The position numbers and the translations under genes were made by a program. DNA of 35,267 nucleotides from Hymenobacter lapidarius (GTDB lineage: Bacteria; Bacteroidota; Bacteroidia; Cytophagales; Hymenobacteraceae), in NCBI RefSeq assembly GCF_001816145.1, contig NZ_MDZB01000106.1, positions 1-35,267 of the forward strand. The letters run 5' to 3'. The notes beneath the pieces are model-generated. The model had not been told where the DNA came from and did not search any database. It saw only the letters and a program-made list of their open reading frames with translations. Each line of letters begins with the position of its first letter. Within the stretch, counting starts at the first letter, position 1. Shown piece after piece: positions 1 through 7,507 of the stretch.

Positions 1-2
1 AC

Positions 3-71
3 TCCCTCCGCTTTGACATCGAAGCCCTCTTCGCCTTCAACTGGGAGCAAACTCCGCCTCCGTCCACTTAA
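3..71 (+). CDS. 3' end of an unidentified ORF (partial)
   Basis: An open frame enters from the left edge and stops at 69-71 after about 22 residues (it reads LRFDIEALFAFNWEQ before a proline/threonine tail). I do not recognise the family. It lies directly against an insertion-sequence remnant, so it may be the end of another transposase or of an interrupted host gene. The fragment is too short to exclude chance. Confidence 0.2.
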   Translation, partial: SLRFDIEALFAFNWEQTPPPST

Positions 72-84
72 CTTTTGGACCATA

Positions 85-321
85 CTTTTAACCAAGGCCG
101 ATAATGCGCAGGCCGAGAGCCTCTGGTCACGCCTGAAAACCGAAGTACTCGAAGTCCGCGAGCGGCCCGTTTTTGCCGACCTCGTGGATGCCCAGCGCAG
201 CGTCGCCGATTATTTTGACTATTACAATCACGAGCGGTTGCACTCCAGCATTGACTACCACATACCATGTCACACTCATCAACAGCTTCTTACACTTAAC
301 GCCCTAAACTGTCCAGCATAA
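85..321 (+). pseudogene. IS3-family transposase, C-terminal remnant
   Basis: The frame encodes the end of an rve-type DDE integrase core. ADNAQAESLWSRLKTE contains the final catalytic Glu of the DDE triad (AES), and YFDYYNHERLHSSIDY is the YN-x-R-H-S signature near the C-terminus of IS3-family OrfB proteins. The rest of the catalytic core is missing and the upstream bases do not continue the family, so this is a stub. The sequence ctaaactgtcca at 304-315 lies just before the stop and probably marks the right end of the element, since IS3 elements end in CA. The family assignment is confident; the exact left limit is not. Confidence 0.7.
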
Positions 322-634
322 CTAGACCACCTCATTTCTCGTGCATTTGCCCCAGGTGCTGGTACATCCTTTCGCCAATGGTCCTGCAATGACTAGCCTC
401 TTGGAGGCCGTGGTCTATAGCGCAACGGCCTTTATCATCGCTATCATGAGCCCAGAGCGAAATAAGCAAGAAGTATTTCACTGAGTCCCCGCAAAGTGCA
501 GTATTGGCTGGCTGCGAACAAAGGGGCTTGGCGCTCAATAGCAATTATGCAGCTGGTTTCCGCTGTCGTGGAATAGCCTGAAACCAGCCTTTTGAGATTA
601 CACTTAACACTTACTCATTCCCGATATCATTCAG
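322..634. other. Intergenic stretch without a supportable gene
   Basis: No convincing gene is seen here. A 70-codon minus-strand ORF (332-544) contains AIDHGLQEASHCRTIGERM, faintly like the IS1-family stretch around its conserved G-x-R. It could be another decayed transposase, but the similarity is too weak to call. The stretch joins the IS3 stub to the inverted-repeat element that follows. Confidence 0.3.
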
Positions 635-756
635 GAAAGCATCAAAAAGTGTGGGGCAGTGGAGTCAATAAACGATTGGCCAGGTTCCTAATGATGATGG
701 TCAAGGTAACACGGAAGGTAATCTGATTTGGCTGCCCCACACTTTTTGATGCTCTC
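635..756. mobile_element. MITE-like element (122 bp, 25-bp terminal inverted repeats)
   Basis: The left end (635-659) and right end (732-756) are inverted copies with one mismatch over 25 bp. Both contain agcatcaaaaagtgtggggc, reading inward. The interior of about 72 bp has no coding capacity, so any movement would need a transposase in trans. A diverged relative with the same end sequence lies at 7508-7620. No clear target-site duplication is visible. Because the ends read TTTTTGATGCTCTC outward, a partner IS with those termini should exist elsewhere in the genome (inference). Confidence 0.6.
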
Positions 757-1034
757 TCACGGAGAGGGTCGCACAAGAGTAGGAACAGAAAGTATCGGTA
801 GGGAAAATTTGCGTGGGCGGCGGTCTCAGAATACGGCCCTTTTGGAAGAAAAACCCCTCGACGCCGAAACCGGGGAGCCTGCCGCGTAGTGTACCATTTC
901 AGCGCGCCGCGCCACGTAAATGCGCGTACCTTGTGAGCGGATGCAACGAGGGCCGGCACTTTCGGTAGTGCGCTGTCCCCTTCTGAATAAAGCCCAGGCA
1001 GGTTGGGTTTGTTGACATCCCTGAACTCAAGCAT

Positions 1035-2519
1035 ATGCGCCTATCCATCGAACGGGAATCCGAAAAAGTCTATCCGGATATGAAGCGGGTAATTGCCCGC
1101 TATTTTTTTTATGGCGAGGAGCGGGCCCGGCAGGTCATCCGCCGCGTGATGGAGCTGAGCGACGACGAAGTTTACGGCACTATCTCGCCCATTTTGCAGG
1201 AGTACTCCAAGCGTCACCGCAACATTACGCGGGTGCTCAGCCGCAACTGTGCCCGGCTGCAACCGCTGTTTCCGGCCCTGGGCCTCGATTTTGAGCAACT
1301 GACGCCTTACCGCAAGCTGCTGCTGGGGTCTTACTTCACCCACGAGTATTCCATCGAGTCGGCCGCGTTCTTCAACCCCTCCATCGTGGAGGACCCCGAC
1401 CAGTCGGAGCTGCAGGAGGGCGAGAAGCGCGTCATCATCAGCTTCCGGGCCGTGGGCGAAGGGCACATCTCCTCCATCGTGTTCCGCCGGGCCCTGCTCG
1501 ACAAGGACGCCAACATCCACGTACTGCCGGCCGGCGGTTACATCGACGAGGCCGAGACGGTGCGCAGCGCGGAGTACCACAAAGCCGCTTTCTTCGCCCA
1601 GCCCCTGGCCGCCCAACTCAACCCCCAGATATTGGCGGAAGTGGCGGGCCAGCTCGCCGACCGGTTCGAGTTTAACCTGCTGCAGAAAATCGTGCTGGAA
1701 GCCCAGGCCGCGCAGCCCGATGCGGCCCTTAAGCCCGACTACCCCCCGGTGCTCTGGCTGGCCGAAGCCTACCACGAGCTGACGTTTTCGCTGGATACCG
1801 ACATTTCGGACCGGGTGCTGTTTCCGGTGGCCGACTTCGAGCGCCGGGGCATGGAAGACGCCCGGTTCGTGCGCTTCGTGGACGACGACGGCCGCGTGGT
1901 ATACTACGCCACCTACACGGCCTACGACGGGTTCACCGTCGCGCCCAAGCTGCTGCGCACCGAGGATTTTATTACGTTCCGGGTGATGCCGCTGCACGGC
2001 ACCGGGGCCCACAACAAGAACCTGGCGCTGTTTCCGCGCAAAATCGGGGGGCGCTTCGCCATGCTCTCGCGCATTGATGGCTGGCGCAACTACCTCATGT
2101 ACTCCGACAACCTCAACATCTGGCAGGAACCCGTGCAGATTCAGGAGCCCAAAAGCACCTGGGAGTTCATTCAGATTGGCAACTGCGGCTCACCCATCGA
2201 AACGGAGCACGGCTGGCTCATCATCACCCACGGCGTGGGCCCCATGCGCCGCTACTGCCTGGGCGTGAGCCTGCTGGACCTTAACGACCCGGCCATCGAA
2301 ATCGGCCGGCTCAGCGAGCCCCTGCTCATTCCCAACAAGGAGGAGCGCGAAGGCTACGTGCCTAACGTGCTGTATTCCTGCGGCTCCATCATCCACCAAG
2401 GCAAGCTGGTCATTCCCTACGGCCTGTCCGACTACTGCTCGTCGTTCGTGACGGTGGACCTGGCTTCGCTTCTGGCCAAGCTATTGGACAAGTGCTCAGC
2501 GGTGCAGGAGGTCACCTGA
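1035..2519 (+). CDS. GH130-family glycoside phosphorylase/hydrolase-like protein
   Basis: 494 residues, two domains. Residues 1-~165 are a helical N-terminal extension (starts MRLSIERESEKVYPD, later RHRNITRVLSRN) of the kind found in long GH130-like proteins. Residues ~170-480 form the five-bladed propeller, with GMEDARF at the position of the family's EDPR-type motif, then YTAYDGF, HNKNLALFP, NCGSPIETEHGWLIITHGVG and LVIPYGLSDYCSSF. GH130 enzymes mostly phosphorolyse or hydrolyse beta-mannosidic bonds; substrate cannot be read here. No signal peptide is seen, so it is probably cytoplasmic. The start fits the N-terminus expected for the family. It stands alone, 10 bp from a convergent oxidoreductase, while the glycosyltransferases it may work with lie at 7935-11248. 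The intervening mobile-element debris suggests a rearranged locus. Confidence 0.85.
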   Translation: MRLSIERESEKVYPDMKRVIARYFFYGEERARQVIRRVMELSDDEVYGTISPILQEYSKRHRNITRVLSRNCARLQPLFPALGLDFEQLTPYRKLLLGSYFTHEYSIESAAFFNPSIVEDPDQSELQEGEKRVIISFRAVGEGHISSIVFRRALLDKDANIHVLPAGGYIDEAETVRSAEYHKAAFFAQPLAAQLNPQILAEVAGQLADRFEFNLLQKIVLEAQAAQPDAALKPDYPPVLWLAEAYHELTFSLDTDISDRVLFPVADFERRGMEDARFVRFVDDDGRVVYYATYTAYDGFTVAPKLLRTEDFITFRVMPLHGTGAHNKNLALFPRKIGGRFAMLSRIDGWRNYLMYSDNLNIWQEPVQIQEPKSTWEFIQIGNCGSPIETEHGWLIITHGVGPMRRYCLGVSLLDLNDPAIEIGRLSEPLLIPNKEEREGYVPNVLYSCGSIIHQGKLVIPYGLSDYCSSFVTVDLASLLAKLLDKCSAVQEVT

Positions 2520-2528
2520 GAAAAGAAC

Positions 2529-4094
2529 TTACGGCTGGTGCAACAATTTTCCCAGGGCAGCCTCGTCGTGGGCTTCCAGGGCTACTTCGGCTTTCAGGTT
2601 GTCCCCGTCGCGCTGCACGCTGGCCACGGCCAGGGTCTGGCCGCTTCGGCGGAAGGCTACGCTGCCCGTCCGCTCGGCCAGCGAGCCGTCCACGGTCAGC
2701 TCGTCCCACTGTTCGGCGTGGCCCGTGTAGCGCACCGACAGGTCGTAGTGCTTGCTCCAGAAAAAGGGCACCGCGTCGAATTTCTCCCGCCGGCCCAGCA
2801 TGTTGCGGGCGGCCGTCTGGCCCTGGCGCTGCGCCACCACCCAGTGCTCCACCCGAATGGCCTCGCCGGTGTGGGCATCGGGCCAGCGGGCAATGTCGCC
2901 GGCGGCGTAGATGCCGGAGCTGCTGGTTTGCAAATACGCATCCACCAGCACGCCCCGGTCCAGGGCGAGGCCGGCGGCCTCGGCCAGCGCCAGCCGGGGC
3001 CGCACCCCAATGCCGGCCACTACCAAGTCGGCGGGCATCCGCCGGCCGTTTTTCAGCACCACGGCATCGGCCTCGATGGACGTCGCCGTTTGCTGCAAAT
3101 GAAAAACGATGCCTTTTTCCTCGTGCAGCTGCTGCACCATCGCGCCCAGCTCCGCACCCAGTACCTTGGCCAGCGGCACCTCGTCGGGGGCCACGACGTG
3201 TACTTCCAGCCCTTGGCCGCGCAACGCGGCGGCGACTTCCAACCCGATAAAGCTGGCCCCCAGCACCACCGCCCGTTTGGCCTGGGCCGCCCCGGCCATG
3301 ACGGCGCGGTGGTCGGCCAGGGAGCGCAGCACGTGCACGTGGGGCAGGTCGTGGCCGGGAATATCCAGCCGCACCGGCTCGGCACCGGTGGCCAGCAGCA
3401 GCGCGTCATAGGCGTGCGCCATGCCATCGGCCAGCCGCACGCGCCGGCCGCTGACATCCAGCGCGGCCACCTCGCCCCGGATAATGTCGATGCCGTGCGC
3501 GGCGTAAAAGCCCGCCGGGCGCAGGGCAATGTGTTGCGCGTCGTCGGGGGAAAAGCTCTTGGAAAGCACGGTGCGGTCGTACGGCACGTCGGCTTCCTCA
3601 TCGAGCAGGGTAATGCGGCCCTGGTAGCCTTCGCGGCGCAGCATCTCGGCAGCCGCGCTGCCGGCCCCGCCGGCCCCGATGATGACTACCTGCTTCGGAT
3701 GAGGGGCATTTTTGGCGGTTGCCGGGGGCGATTCGGGGGCCAGCGGGTCGCGCTCCTGCTTCTCGGTGACATAGGCCCGGCCGTCGCGGCGCTCCACCGT
3801 CCAACGGGGCAGCGGGTCGAGGGCCGGGGCCCGCAGCGCGGCCCCGGTGTGCAGGCTGAAACAGGCGTGGTGCCAGGGGCAGCGCACGGTGTCGCCGACC
3901 AGCAGGCCCGTTTCCAAGGGCGCTCCGAAGTGGCTGCACAGCGCCCCCACCGCCAACAGCTCATCGCCGCGCCGGACCAGCAGCACCGGCTCGCCGTGGG
4001 CGTGGCCGCGGAGCATGATACCGTCGGCCAAGTCGGCCAGCGCGATGCCGGCCGTTGCAAAGTCGGGGCCGGTGGGTGTTTCGGGAGAAGCCAT
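2529..4094 (-). CDS. Rieske [2Fe-2S] / FAD-dependent NAD(P)H oxidoreductase (AIF-like)
   Basis: 521 residues from the ATG at 4094; a TTG five codons upstream is the alternative. Residues ~10-110 are a Rieske domain with C-x-H-x16-C-x2-H ligands (CSHFGAP, then CPWHHACF). Residues ~135-430 form a two-dinucleotide-binding reductase: GAGGAGSAAAE for FAD, LLLATGAEP, a second Rossmann motif VVLGASFIGLEVAAAL for NAD(P)H, and the FAD-closing IYAAGDIARWP. The C-terminal ~90 residues match the reductase C-terminal domain of the AIF/ferredoxin-reductase group (FWSKHYDLSVRYTGHA). It probably moves electrons from NAD(P)H through FAD to a partner, with the Rieske centre on the same chain. No signal peptide. 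The partner is not apparent in this window. Confidence 0.88.
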   Translation of the reverse strand: MASPETPTGPDFATAGIALADLADGIMLRGHAHGEPVLLVRRGDELLAVGALCSHFGAPLETGLLVGDTVRCPWHHACFSLHTGAALRAPALDPLPRWTVERRDGRAYVTEKQERDPLAPESPPATAKNAPHPKQVVIIGAGGAGSAAAEMLRREGYQGRITLLDEEADVPYDRTVLSKSFSPDDAQHIALRPAGFYAAHGIDIIRGEVAALDVSGRRVRLADGMAHAYDALLLATGAEPVRLDIPGHDLPHVHVLRSLADHRAVMAGAAQAKRAVVLGASFIGLEVAAALRGQGLEVHVVAPDEVPLAKVLGAELGAMVQQLHEEKGIVFHLQQTATSIEADAVVLKNGRRMPADLVVAGIGVRPRLALAEAAGLALDRGVLVDAYLQTSSSGIYAAGDIARWPDAHTGEAIRVEHWVVAQRQGQTAARNMLGRREKFDAVPFFWSKHYDLSVRYTGHAEQWDELTVDGSLAERTGSVAFRRSGQTLAVASVQRDGDNLKAEVALEAHDEAALGKLLHQP

Positions 4095-4171
4095 CAGACG
4101 GTATTTCAAAAGGTGAGAAACAGGAGAGCATGCAACAGTTCAGGCAGCGGCCGGGTGCTCAGGCCGGCACT

Positions 4172-4432
4172 TCAGGCGGCCCGCTTCTCAAACTTGCCCA
4201 AGGCCTGGTAGGCGGCCACGTAAGCGTCCTGCATCAGGTCCTGCACCGTGGCGTGGGCGAAGCCGTAAGAGCGCCCCACTTTGTAGAGCGCGCCGTTGTA
4301 GCGCCGAATCAACAGCTCGAAGTATTCCTTCTCGCCACTCAGGATGCAGGCAATGAGCACGGCATCGGCCGGGGCACCGACAGGCACCAGGTGGGGCCGT
4401 GGGGCAGCATGGGAATCGGGCTCAGTTTTCAT
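4172..4432 (-). pseudogene. Truncated ECF-type RNA polymerase sigma factor (region 2 only)
   Basis: 86 residues from ATG at 4432. After a variable N-terminus, ADAVLIACILSGEKEYFELL, then RRYNGALYKVGRSYGF and VQDLMQDAYVAAYQAL are sigma-70 regions 2.1-2.2 (core-RNAP binding). The frame stops at KFEKRAA, just where region 2.3 and the linker to region 4 should begin. The DNA-binding region 4 of a normal ~180-residue ECF factor is absent, and the 75 bp before the next gene do not hold it. It is probably a dead gene. Expression as a small core-binding protein cannot be excluded. An intact ECF factor lies nearby at 6530. Confidence 0.65.
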
Positions 4433-4501
4433 GGATGGTGCCAAGACGATGCTTTAAGACAAGCTGCTCTCCAAGGTAATAGTTGAGGATTTGTAGGCGC
4501 C

Positions 4502-4568
4502 ATGACTAAAATCAGCGGTGGAACTTGATTAGCGTCATGCCCGGCGGCCGGCGGTCTTTGCAACTTTG
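4502..4568 (+). promoter_or_regulatory. FNR/CRP-type double-site promoter P1
   Basis: Site 1 is ATGACTAAAATCAG (4502-4515), site 2 is TTGATTAGCGTCAT (4525-4538, a near-consensus FNR half-site pair), and the -7 box is CAACTTTG (4561-4568). The distance from site 2 centre to the -7 box is 29.5 bp, identical to five other promoters in this window. Site 1 to site 2 is 23 bp rather than 22. Predicted transcription start near 4573, giving a leader of about 95-165 nt to the DUF2892 gene. Confidence 0.65.
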
Positions 4569-4667
4569 GCCTGTCTTGCATAGCTAGTGCATGGGCCGGC
4601 CCCACCGGGCTTGGCACGGCCGAATGCAGGTGGGCTTGCCGTGGTAAATCTGCCTGCCCGACGCTGG

Positions 4668-4919
4668 TTGGGCGCAGACCTTCACTCACTTAAGCACTTT
4701 TTAATCATACGGAAAAACGTTGGTTCTCCTGACCCAATGCTGCGCATCTTCCTCGCGCTCATCCTCCTTGGGGTGCTTTGGCAGGAGCAGCGAACCGGGA
4801 CGCCGCTGCTGTTCTGGCTGGTGGTGTTGGCGCAGCTGCTGCTGGGCACGGGCACGTTTGGGTACTGCCCGCTCTACGGCCTGCTGGGCATCAGCACCCG
4901 CCGGGCCCTGCCAAGCTGA
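4668..4919 (+). CDS. DUF2892 (YgaP-like) small membrane protein
   Basis: The conserved part reads RKNVGSPDPMLRIFLALILL followed by a second hydrophobic helix and FGYCPLYGLLGIST. This is the DUF2892 pattern: an N-terminal KN-x-G-S-x-D-x-x-x-R segment, two membrane helices, and a YCPLY motif. The first ATG (4737) would delete the conserved KNVGSPDP segment. I therefore use the in-frame TTG at 4668, though ATA at 4707 would give the family-like start (M)RKNVGS. A conservative annotation would begin at 4737 (60 residues). Members are inner-membrane proteins of unclear role, in some cases fused to rhodanese domains. It is the first gene after promoter P1 and precedes a YtxH-like gene. Confidence 0.72.
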   Translation: MGADLHSLKHFLIIRKNVGSPDPMLRIFLALILLGVLWQEQRTGTPLLFWLVVLAQLLLGTGTFGYCPLYGLLGISTRRALPS

Positions 4920-4972
4920 TGCAAGTATCCAAATTGCCAGTTTTCAGCCTTTCACCTTCTTTCTCAATTGTT

Positions 4973-5272
4973 ATGAAAACACCCATGAAACCGTTGCTAA
5001 CGCGAAACCCAGCTCTCACGCAGTGGTCGGCCTTTGGGGCGAGCCTGCTGGCCGGGCTCACGGCAGGAGTGCTGTGGGCCCCGGCTTCGGGCCTCCACTC
5101 CCGCACGCGGCTGGCCGCCGGCTTCCGCGACTGGTCGCGCACCGTGGCCGGCCGCTGGAACCTGTGGACCCCCTGGCCGCTGGCCCGCTGGTCCCGGCAC
5201 GGGGCCGTTCCTGCTCCAAAGCACCCGGCTGACTTGTCGATGCAGCCCAACCGCCTGCTGACCGAGAACTGA
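4973..5272 (+). CDS. YtxH-like small envelope protein
   Basis: 99 residues. After MKTPMKPLLTRNPALTQW comes one glycine/alanine-rich membrane helix, GASLLAGLTAGVLWAPASG, immediately followed by basic, arginine-rich sequence (SRTRLAAGFRDWSRTVAGRW). The helix ending in APxSG followed by charged residues is the YtxH/DUF883-like signature of small stress-associated membrane proteins. The function is unknown; Gram-positive relatives belong to general-stress regulons. It lies 53 bp after the DUF2892 gene on the same strand, so both are probably transcribed from P1. A second ATG at 4985 is an alternative start. Confidence 0.65.
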   Translation: MKTPMKPLLTRNPALTQWSAFGASLLAGLTAGVLWAPASGLHSRTRLAAGFRDWSRTVAGRWNLWTPWPLARWSRHGAVPAPKHPADLSMQPNRLLTEN

Positions 5273-5390
5273 AGCCGGGCCGCTCGTGGCCGCCTTCCGC
5301 CCTTTCACCAATTCCCCTTTTCCCAACGCTTACCCTTTTTTTCAAACGCCATGACGTTGGGGTTGGGTAACCGGGGTGCAACGCGCAGGC

Positions 5391-5504
5391 TCAGGGGTTG
5401 CAGCGCGTAACGACCCAGAAGACGATGCCCACCAGGGCGACGGATGCCAGACGAAGAATCAGAAAGACCCAGGCCGGCAGCTCGGGTTTGGTGGGAAGCT
5501 TCAT
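5391..5504 (-). CDS. 37-residue single-span membrane peptide (hypothetical)
   Basis: On the minus strand an ATG at 5504 opens a 37-codon frame reading MKLPTKPELPAWVFLILRLA, then SVALVGIVFWVVTRCNP before a TGA stop. It has a short polar N-terminus, one clear transmembrane helix (about residues 11-32) and a Cys-containing end. I do not recognise a family. It lies tail to tail with the YtxH-like gene. Support is the clean start and stop and the composition; two other peptides of this size and shape occur at 15224 and 27474. Confidence 0.5.
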   Translation of the reverse strand: MKLPTKPELPAWVFLILRLASVALVGIVFWVVTRCNP

Positions 5505-5673
5505 AATCCTGATTGCCTGGAGGTCATTCTATACGGGCAGGTCGTCCTTGGGGCCATTCAGCCGGGTCCGGTAGCCGTCATTCCTTCTAAAAATCGGGTG
5601 TTGCCGCCCTTTCGTTAACGCATCGAGCGTATGCTTGTGTCAATCCAATCCGTCCAGCTTGTCTTGGGCGATA

Positions 5674-5793
5674 CTCGGCCCGCCCAGTGAGCTGCGCATC
5701 ATTCCGGGCGTGGGGCACCTGTTCGAGGAACCCGGCACCCTGAAACAGGTAGCCGACGCCGACGCCGATTGGTACCGCCGCTACCTGCGCTGA
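5674..5793 (+). pseudogene. Dienelactone hydrolase-type alpha/beta hydrolase, C-terminal remnant
   Basis: The frame reads LRIIPGVGHLFEEPGTLKQV, then ADADADWYRRYLR and a stop. This is the C-terminal end, including the catalytic-His region (GxxHLFEEPG), of the small hydrolases often encoded next to or fused with stress-linked phosphoribosyltransferases. No nucleophile-elbow region exists upstream; 5505-5670 shows no continuation. A phosphoribosyltransferase gene starts 34 bp downstream, matching the usual partnership, so the hydrolase has been lost by deletion. Confidence 0.6.
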
Positions 5794-5827
5794 GCGGCAT
5801 TTCTTTTCCCCTTTGGTACCGCTGCTG

Positions 5828-6466
5828 ATGACCCCAGGCTTTGCGAATCGAACCGATGCGGCGCACCAACTCGCCGTCCGCCTGCACCACCTGCGCCAGG
5901 CCCCGCGGGGGGTGGTGCTGGCCGTGCCGCGCGGCGGCGTGCCGCTGGGGGCCATTGTGGCGAAAGCATTGGGCTGGCCGCTGGAGGTGGTGCTAGCCAA
6001 GAAGATTGGCCATCCCGCCCATCCGGAGTACGCCGTGGGAGCCGTAAGCCTGGAAAGCGTGGTCCTCACGCCGGGCCTCGTGCTGCCCGCCGGGTACCTG
6101 GCCGAGCAGGTGGCCCGCATCCGGCAGCGGCTGCAACAGCGCCACCGAGCGTACGTGGGCAACCGCCCGCCGCTGGTGCTCACGGGCCGCACGGTGGTCC
6201 TGGTCGATGACGGCGTGGCGACGGGCCATACGTTGCTGGCCACCGTCGAGCTGGTCCGCCAGCAGTCGCCGGCGCGCGTGGTCGTCGCCGTGCCGGTGTC
6301 TTCGCTCCAGGCGCTGGGCCGTCTGCAGGCCGCGGCCGACGAGGTGGTGTGCCTGCTGGCCCCGCCCAATTTCCAGGCGGTGGGCCAGTTTTATCAAGAC
6401 TTCACCCAGGTCACCGACGAGGAAGTTGTAGCGGTTCTGCACGCCGCCGAGCACCCGCCGGCGTAG
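5828..6466 (+). CDS. Phosphoribosyltransferase family protein
   Basis: 212 residues from ATG 5828 (an upstream TTG at 5813 is less likely). The PRPP-binding loop VVLVDDGVATGHT lies at residues 123-135. VPRGGVPLGAIVAKAL (33-48) supplies the PPi-binding loop, and LAKKIGHPAHPEYAVGAVS is typical of the type I phosphoribosyltransferases found near alpha/beta hydrolases and USPs in oxygen-limitation loci. The base acceptor is unknown for this subgroup, so no purine or pyrimidine salvage role should be assumed. The preceding hydrolase partner is only a stub here. The next gene, an ECF sigma factor, begins 63 bp downstream on the same strand. Confidence 0.85.
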   Translation: MTPGFANRTDAAHQLAVRLHHLRQAPRGVVLAVPRGGVPLGAIVAKALGWPLEVVLAKKIGHPAHPEYAVGAVSLESVVLTPGLVLPAGYLAEQVARIRQRLQQRHRAYVGNRPPLVLTGRTVVLVDDGVATGHTLLATVELVRQQSPARVVVAVPVSSLQALGRLQAAADEVVCLLAPPNFQAVGQFYQDFTQVTDEEVVAVLHAAEHPPA

Positions 6467-6529
6467 CCCGCCGGCACCACGTCAATCGGCGGCCGATGCC
6501 GTTCACCTTACTTCTTTTTTTTGCTGCTT

Positions 6530-7162
6530 ATGCTTTCCGTTGCACCTATCGTTGAGGCCGAAATTGAACGCGGGTTTTCGCTCAAAGCCCAACGGGACTT
6601 TGTCCTGATTCAGGCGGCCCTGGACGGCAGCGCCAAGGCCTATGATGCCTTGCTGCGCAGCTACCACAAGTCCGTTTACCACATCGCGCTGCGCATGGTG
6701 CGCGACCCCGACGATGCCGACGACCTGACCATGGAAGTCTTTGCCAAGGCCTTTCGGTACTTGTCCCGCTACCGGCCCCAGTTCGCGTTCAGCACCTGGC
6801 TGTTCCGCATCGCCACCAATAGCTGCATCGACTTTGTCCGGCGCAAAAAACTGAAAACCCAGTCGCTGAATGCCGCGGTACGGTTAGGTGATGGGGAAAG
6901 CATCCTGTTGGACTTGCCTGACCACGCCCCCAATCCGCAGGAGGCGTTTATCCGGCAGCAGCGCCTGGAGGCGGTCCAGCGGGTGGTAACCCAGTTGCCG
7001 GCCAATTATGCCCGGCTCGTCCGCCTGCGCTACTTCGAGGAGTTGAGCTATGAGGAAGTGGCGACGGAGCTGCAGGTGCCCCTCGGCACCGTAAAAGCGC
7101 AGCTGTTCCGGGCGCGGGAGTTGCTGCTGCATCTACTACAGGCGAGTAAGGCAGCGATTTGA
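6530..7162 (+). CDS. ECF-subfamily RNA polymerase sigma factor
   Basis: 210 residues from ATG 6530 (TTG at 6521 is less likely). Region 2 runs from YDALLRSYHKSVYHIALRMV through DDADDLTMEVFAKAF to FSTWLFRIATNSCIDFVRRK (core binding and -10 recognition). Region 4 is LPANYARLVRLRYFEELSYE followed by the helix-turn-helix EVATELQVPLGTVKAQLFRA. Both regions are complete. No anti-sigma gene lies beside it; the gene is followed by a MITE 47 bp after the stop. Its targets cannot be deduced here. An origin by domain loss of a paralogue is plausible for the truncated factor at 4172, but the two sequences are not close. Confidence 0.9.
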   Translation: MLSVAPIVEAEIERGFSLKAQRDFVLIQAALDGSAKAYDALLRSYHKSVYHIALRMVRDPDDADDLTMEVFAKAFRYLSRYRPQFAFSTWLFRIATNSCIDFVRRKKLKTQSLNAAVRLGDGESILLDLPDHAPNPQEAFIRQQRLEAVQRVVTQLPANYARLVRLRYFEELSYEEVATELQVPLGTVKAQLFRARELLLHLLQASKAAI

Positions 7163-7209
7163 ACAGCTCCCTAAAAAGAGTCCCGGATGCCAGCCGTTTT
7201 GCCGCTGGT

Positions 7210-7375
7210 TACTCTACCCTATGATTTTTTTTCCGGCTCTTTGACTCATCCGTAGCAGCTGCGATTCCAGCTTCTGAGGGCGGTTTTTCGGCAGATAAAG
7301 CCCCAAAAGGCCTGTTTGCTTCGAACTTGCAACGCACTGAAAGATAGTGGATTGAAAAAATCATAGGGTAGAGTA
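7210..7375. mobile_element. MITE (166 bp) with 21-bp perfect inverted ends and 9-bp target duplication
   Basis: Positions 7210-7230 and 7355-7375 are perfect 21-bp inverted repeats beginning tactctaccctatgattttt. The element is flanked on both sides by gccgctggt (7201-7209 and 7376-7384), a perfect 9-bp direct repeat. This is the expected footprint of a cut-and-paste insertion with 9-bp staggered cuts. The interior has no ORF of useful length. Intact ends and an intact duplication suggest a recent insertion. The mobilising transposase is not in the window; several IS families make 8-9-bp duplications, so I do not assign one. Confidence 0.85.
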
Positions 7376-7507
7376 GCCGCTGGTATGTCCTTCATCCCGC
7401 CCGGCCGCCGTGTTCCTGGCTGCAAAAGACTCGTTTCGCCCTCCCAGCCCAGCCGTTCACGCCAACGGCGGCGAAGTGCCCACTACCCGATTGCTGGTTC
7501 TTCACCA

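Noticed and set aside
332..544. 70-codon minus-strand ORF with an IS1-like IGER segment
   Set aside because: The likeness is limited to a few residues, no start/stop or terminal repeats support it, and it could be chance.
1041..2012. Long minus-strand ORF (323 codons) inside the GH130 gene
   Set aside because: It is the reverse-strand shadow of a GC-rich gene, rich in Gly/Val/His/Gln with no family motif, while the plus strand shows clear GH130 motifs.
2538..4211. 557-codon plus-strand ORF opposite the Rieske oxidoreductase
   Set aside because: It is composed of HLGQ/AGH-type shadow sequence; the opposite strand has complete Rieske and two Rossmann motifs.
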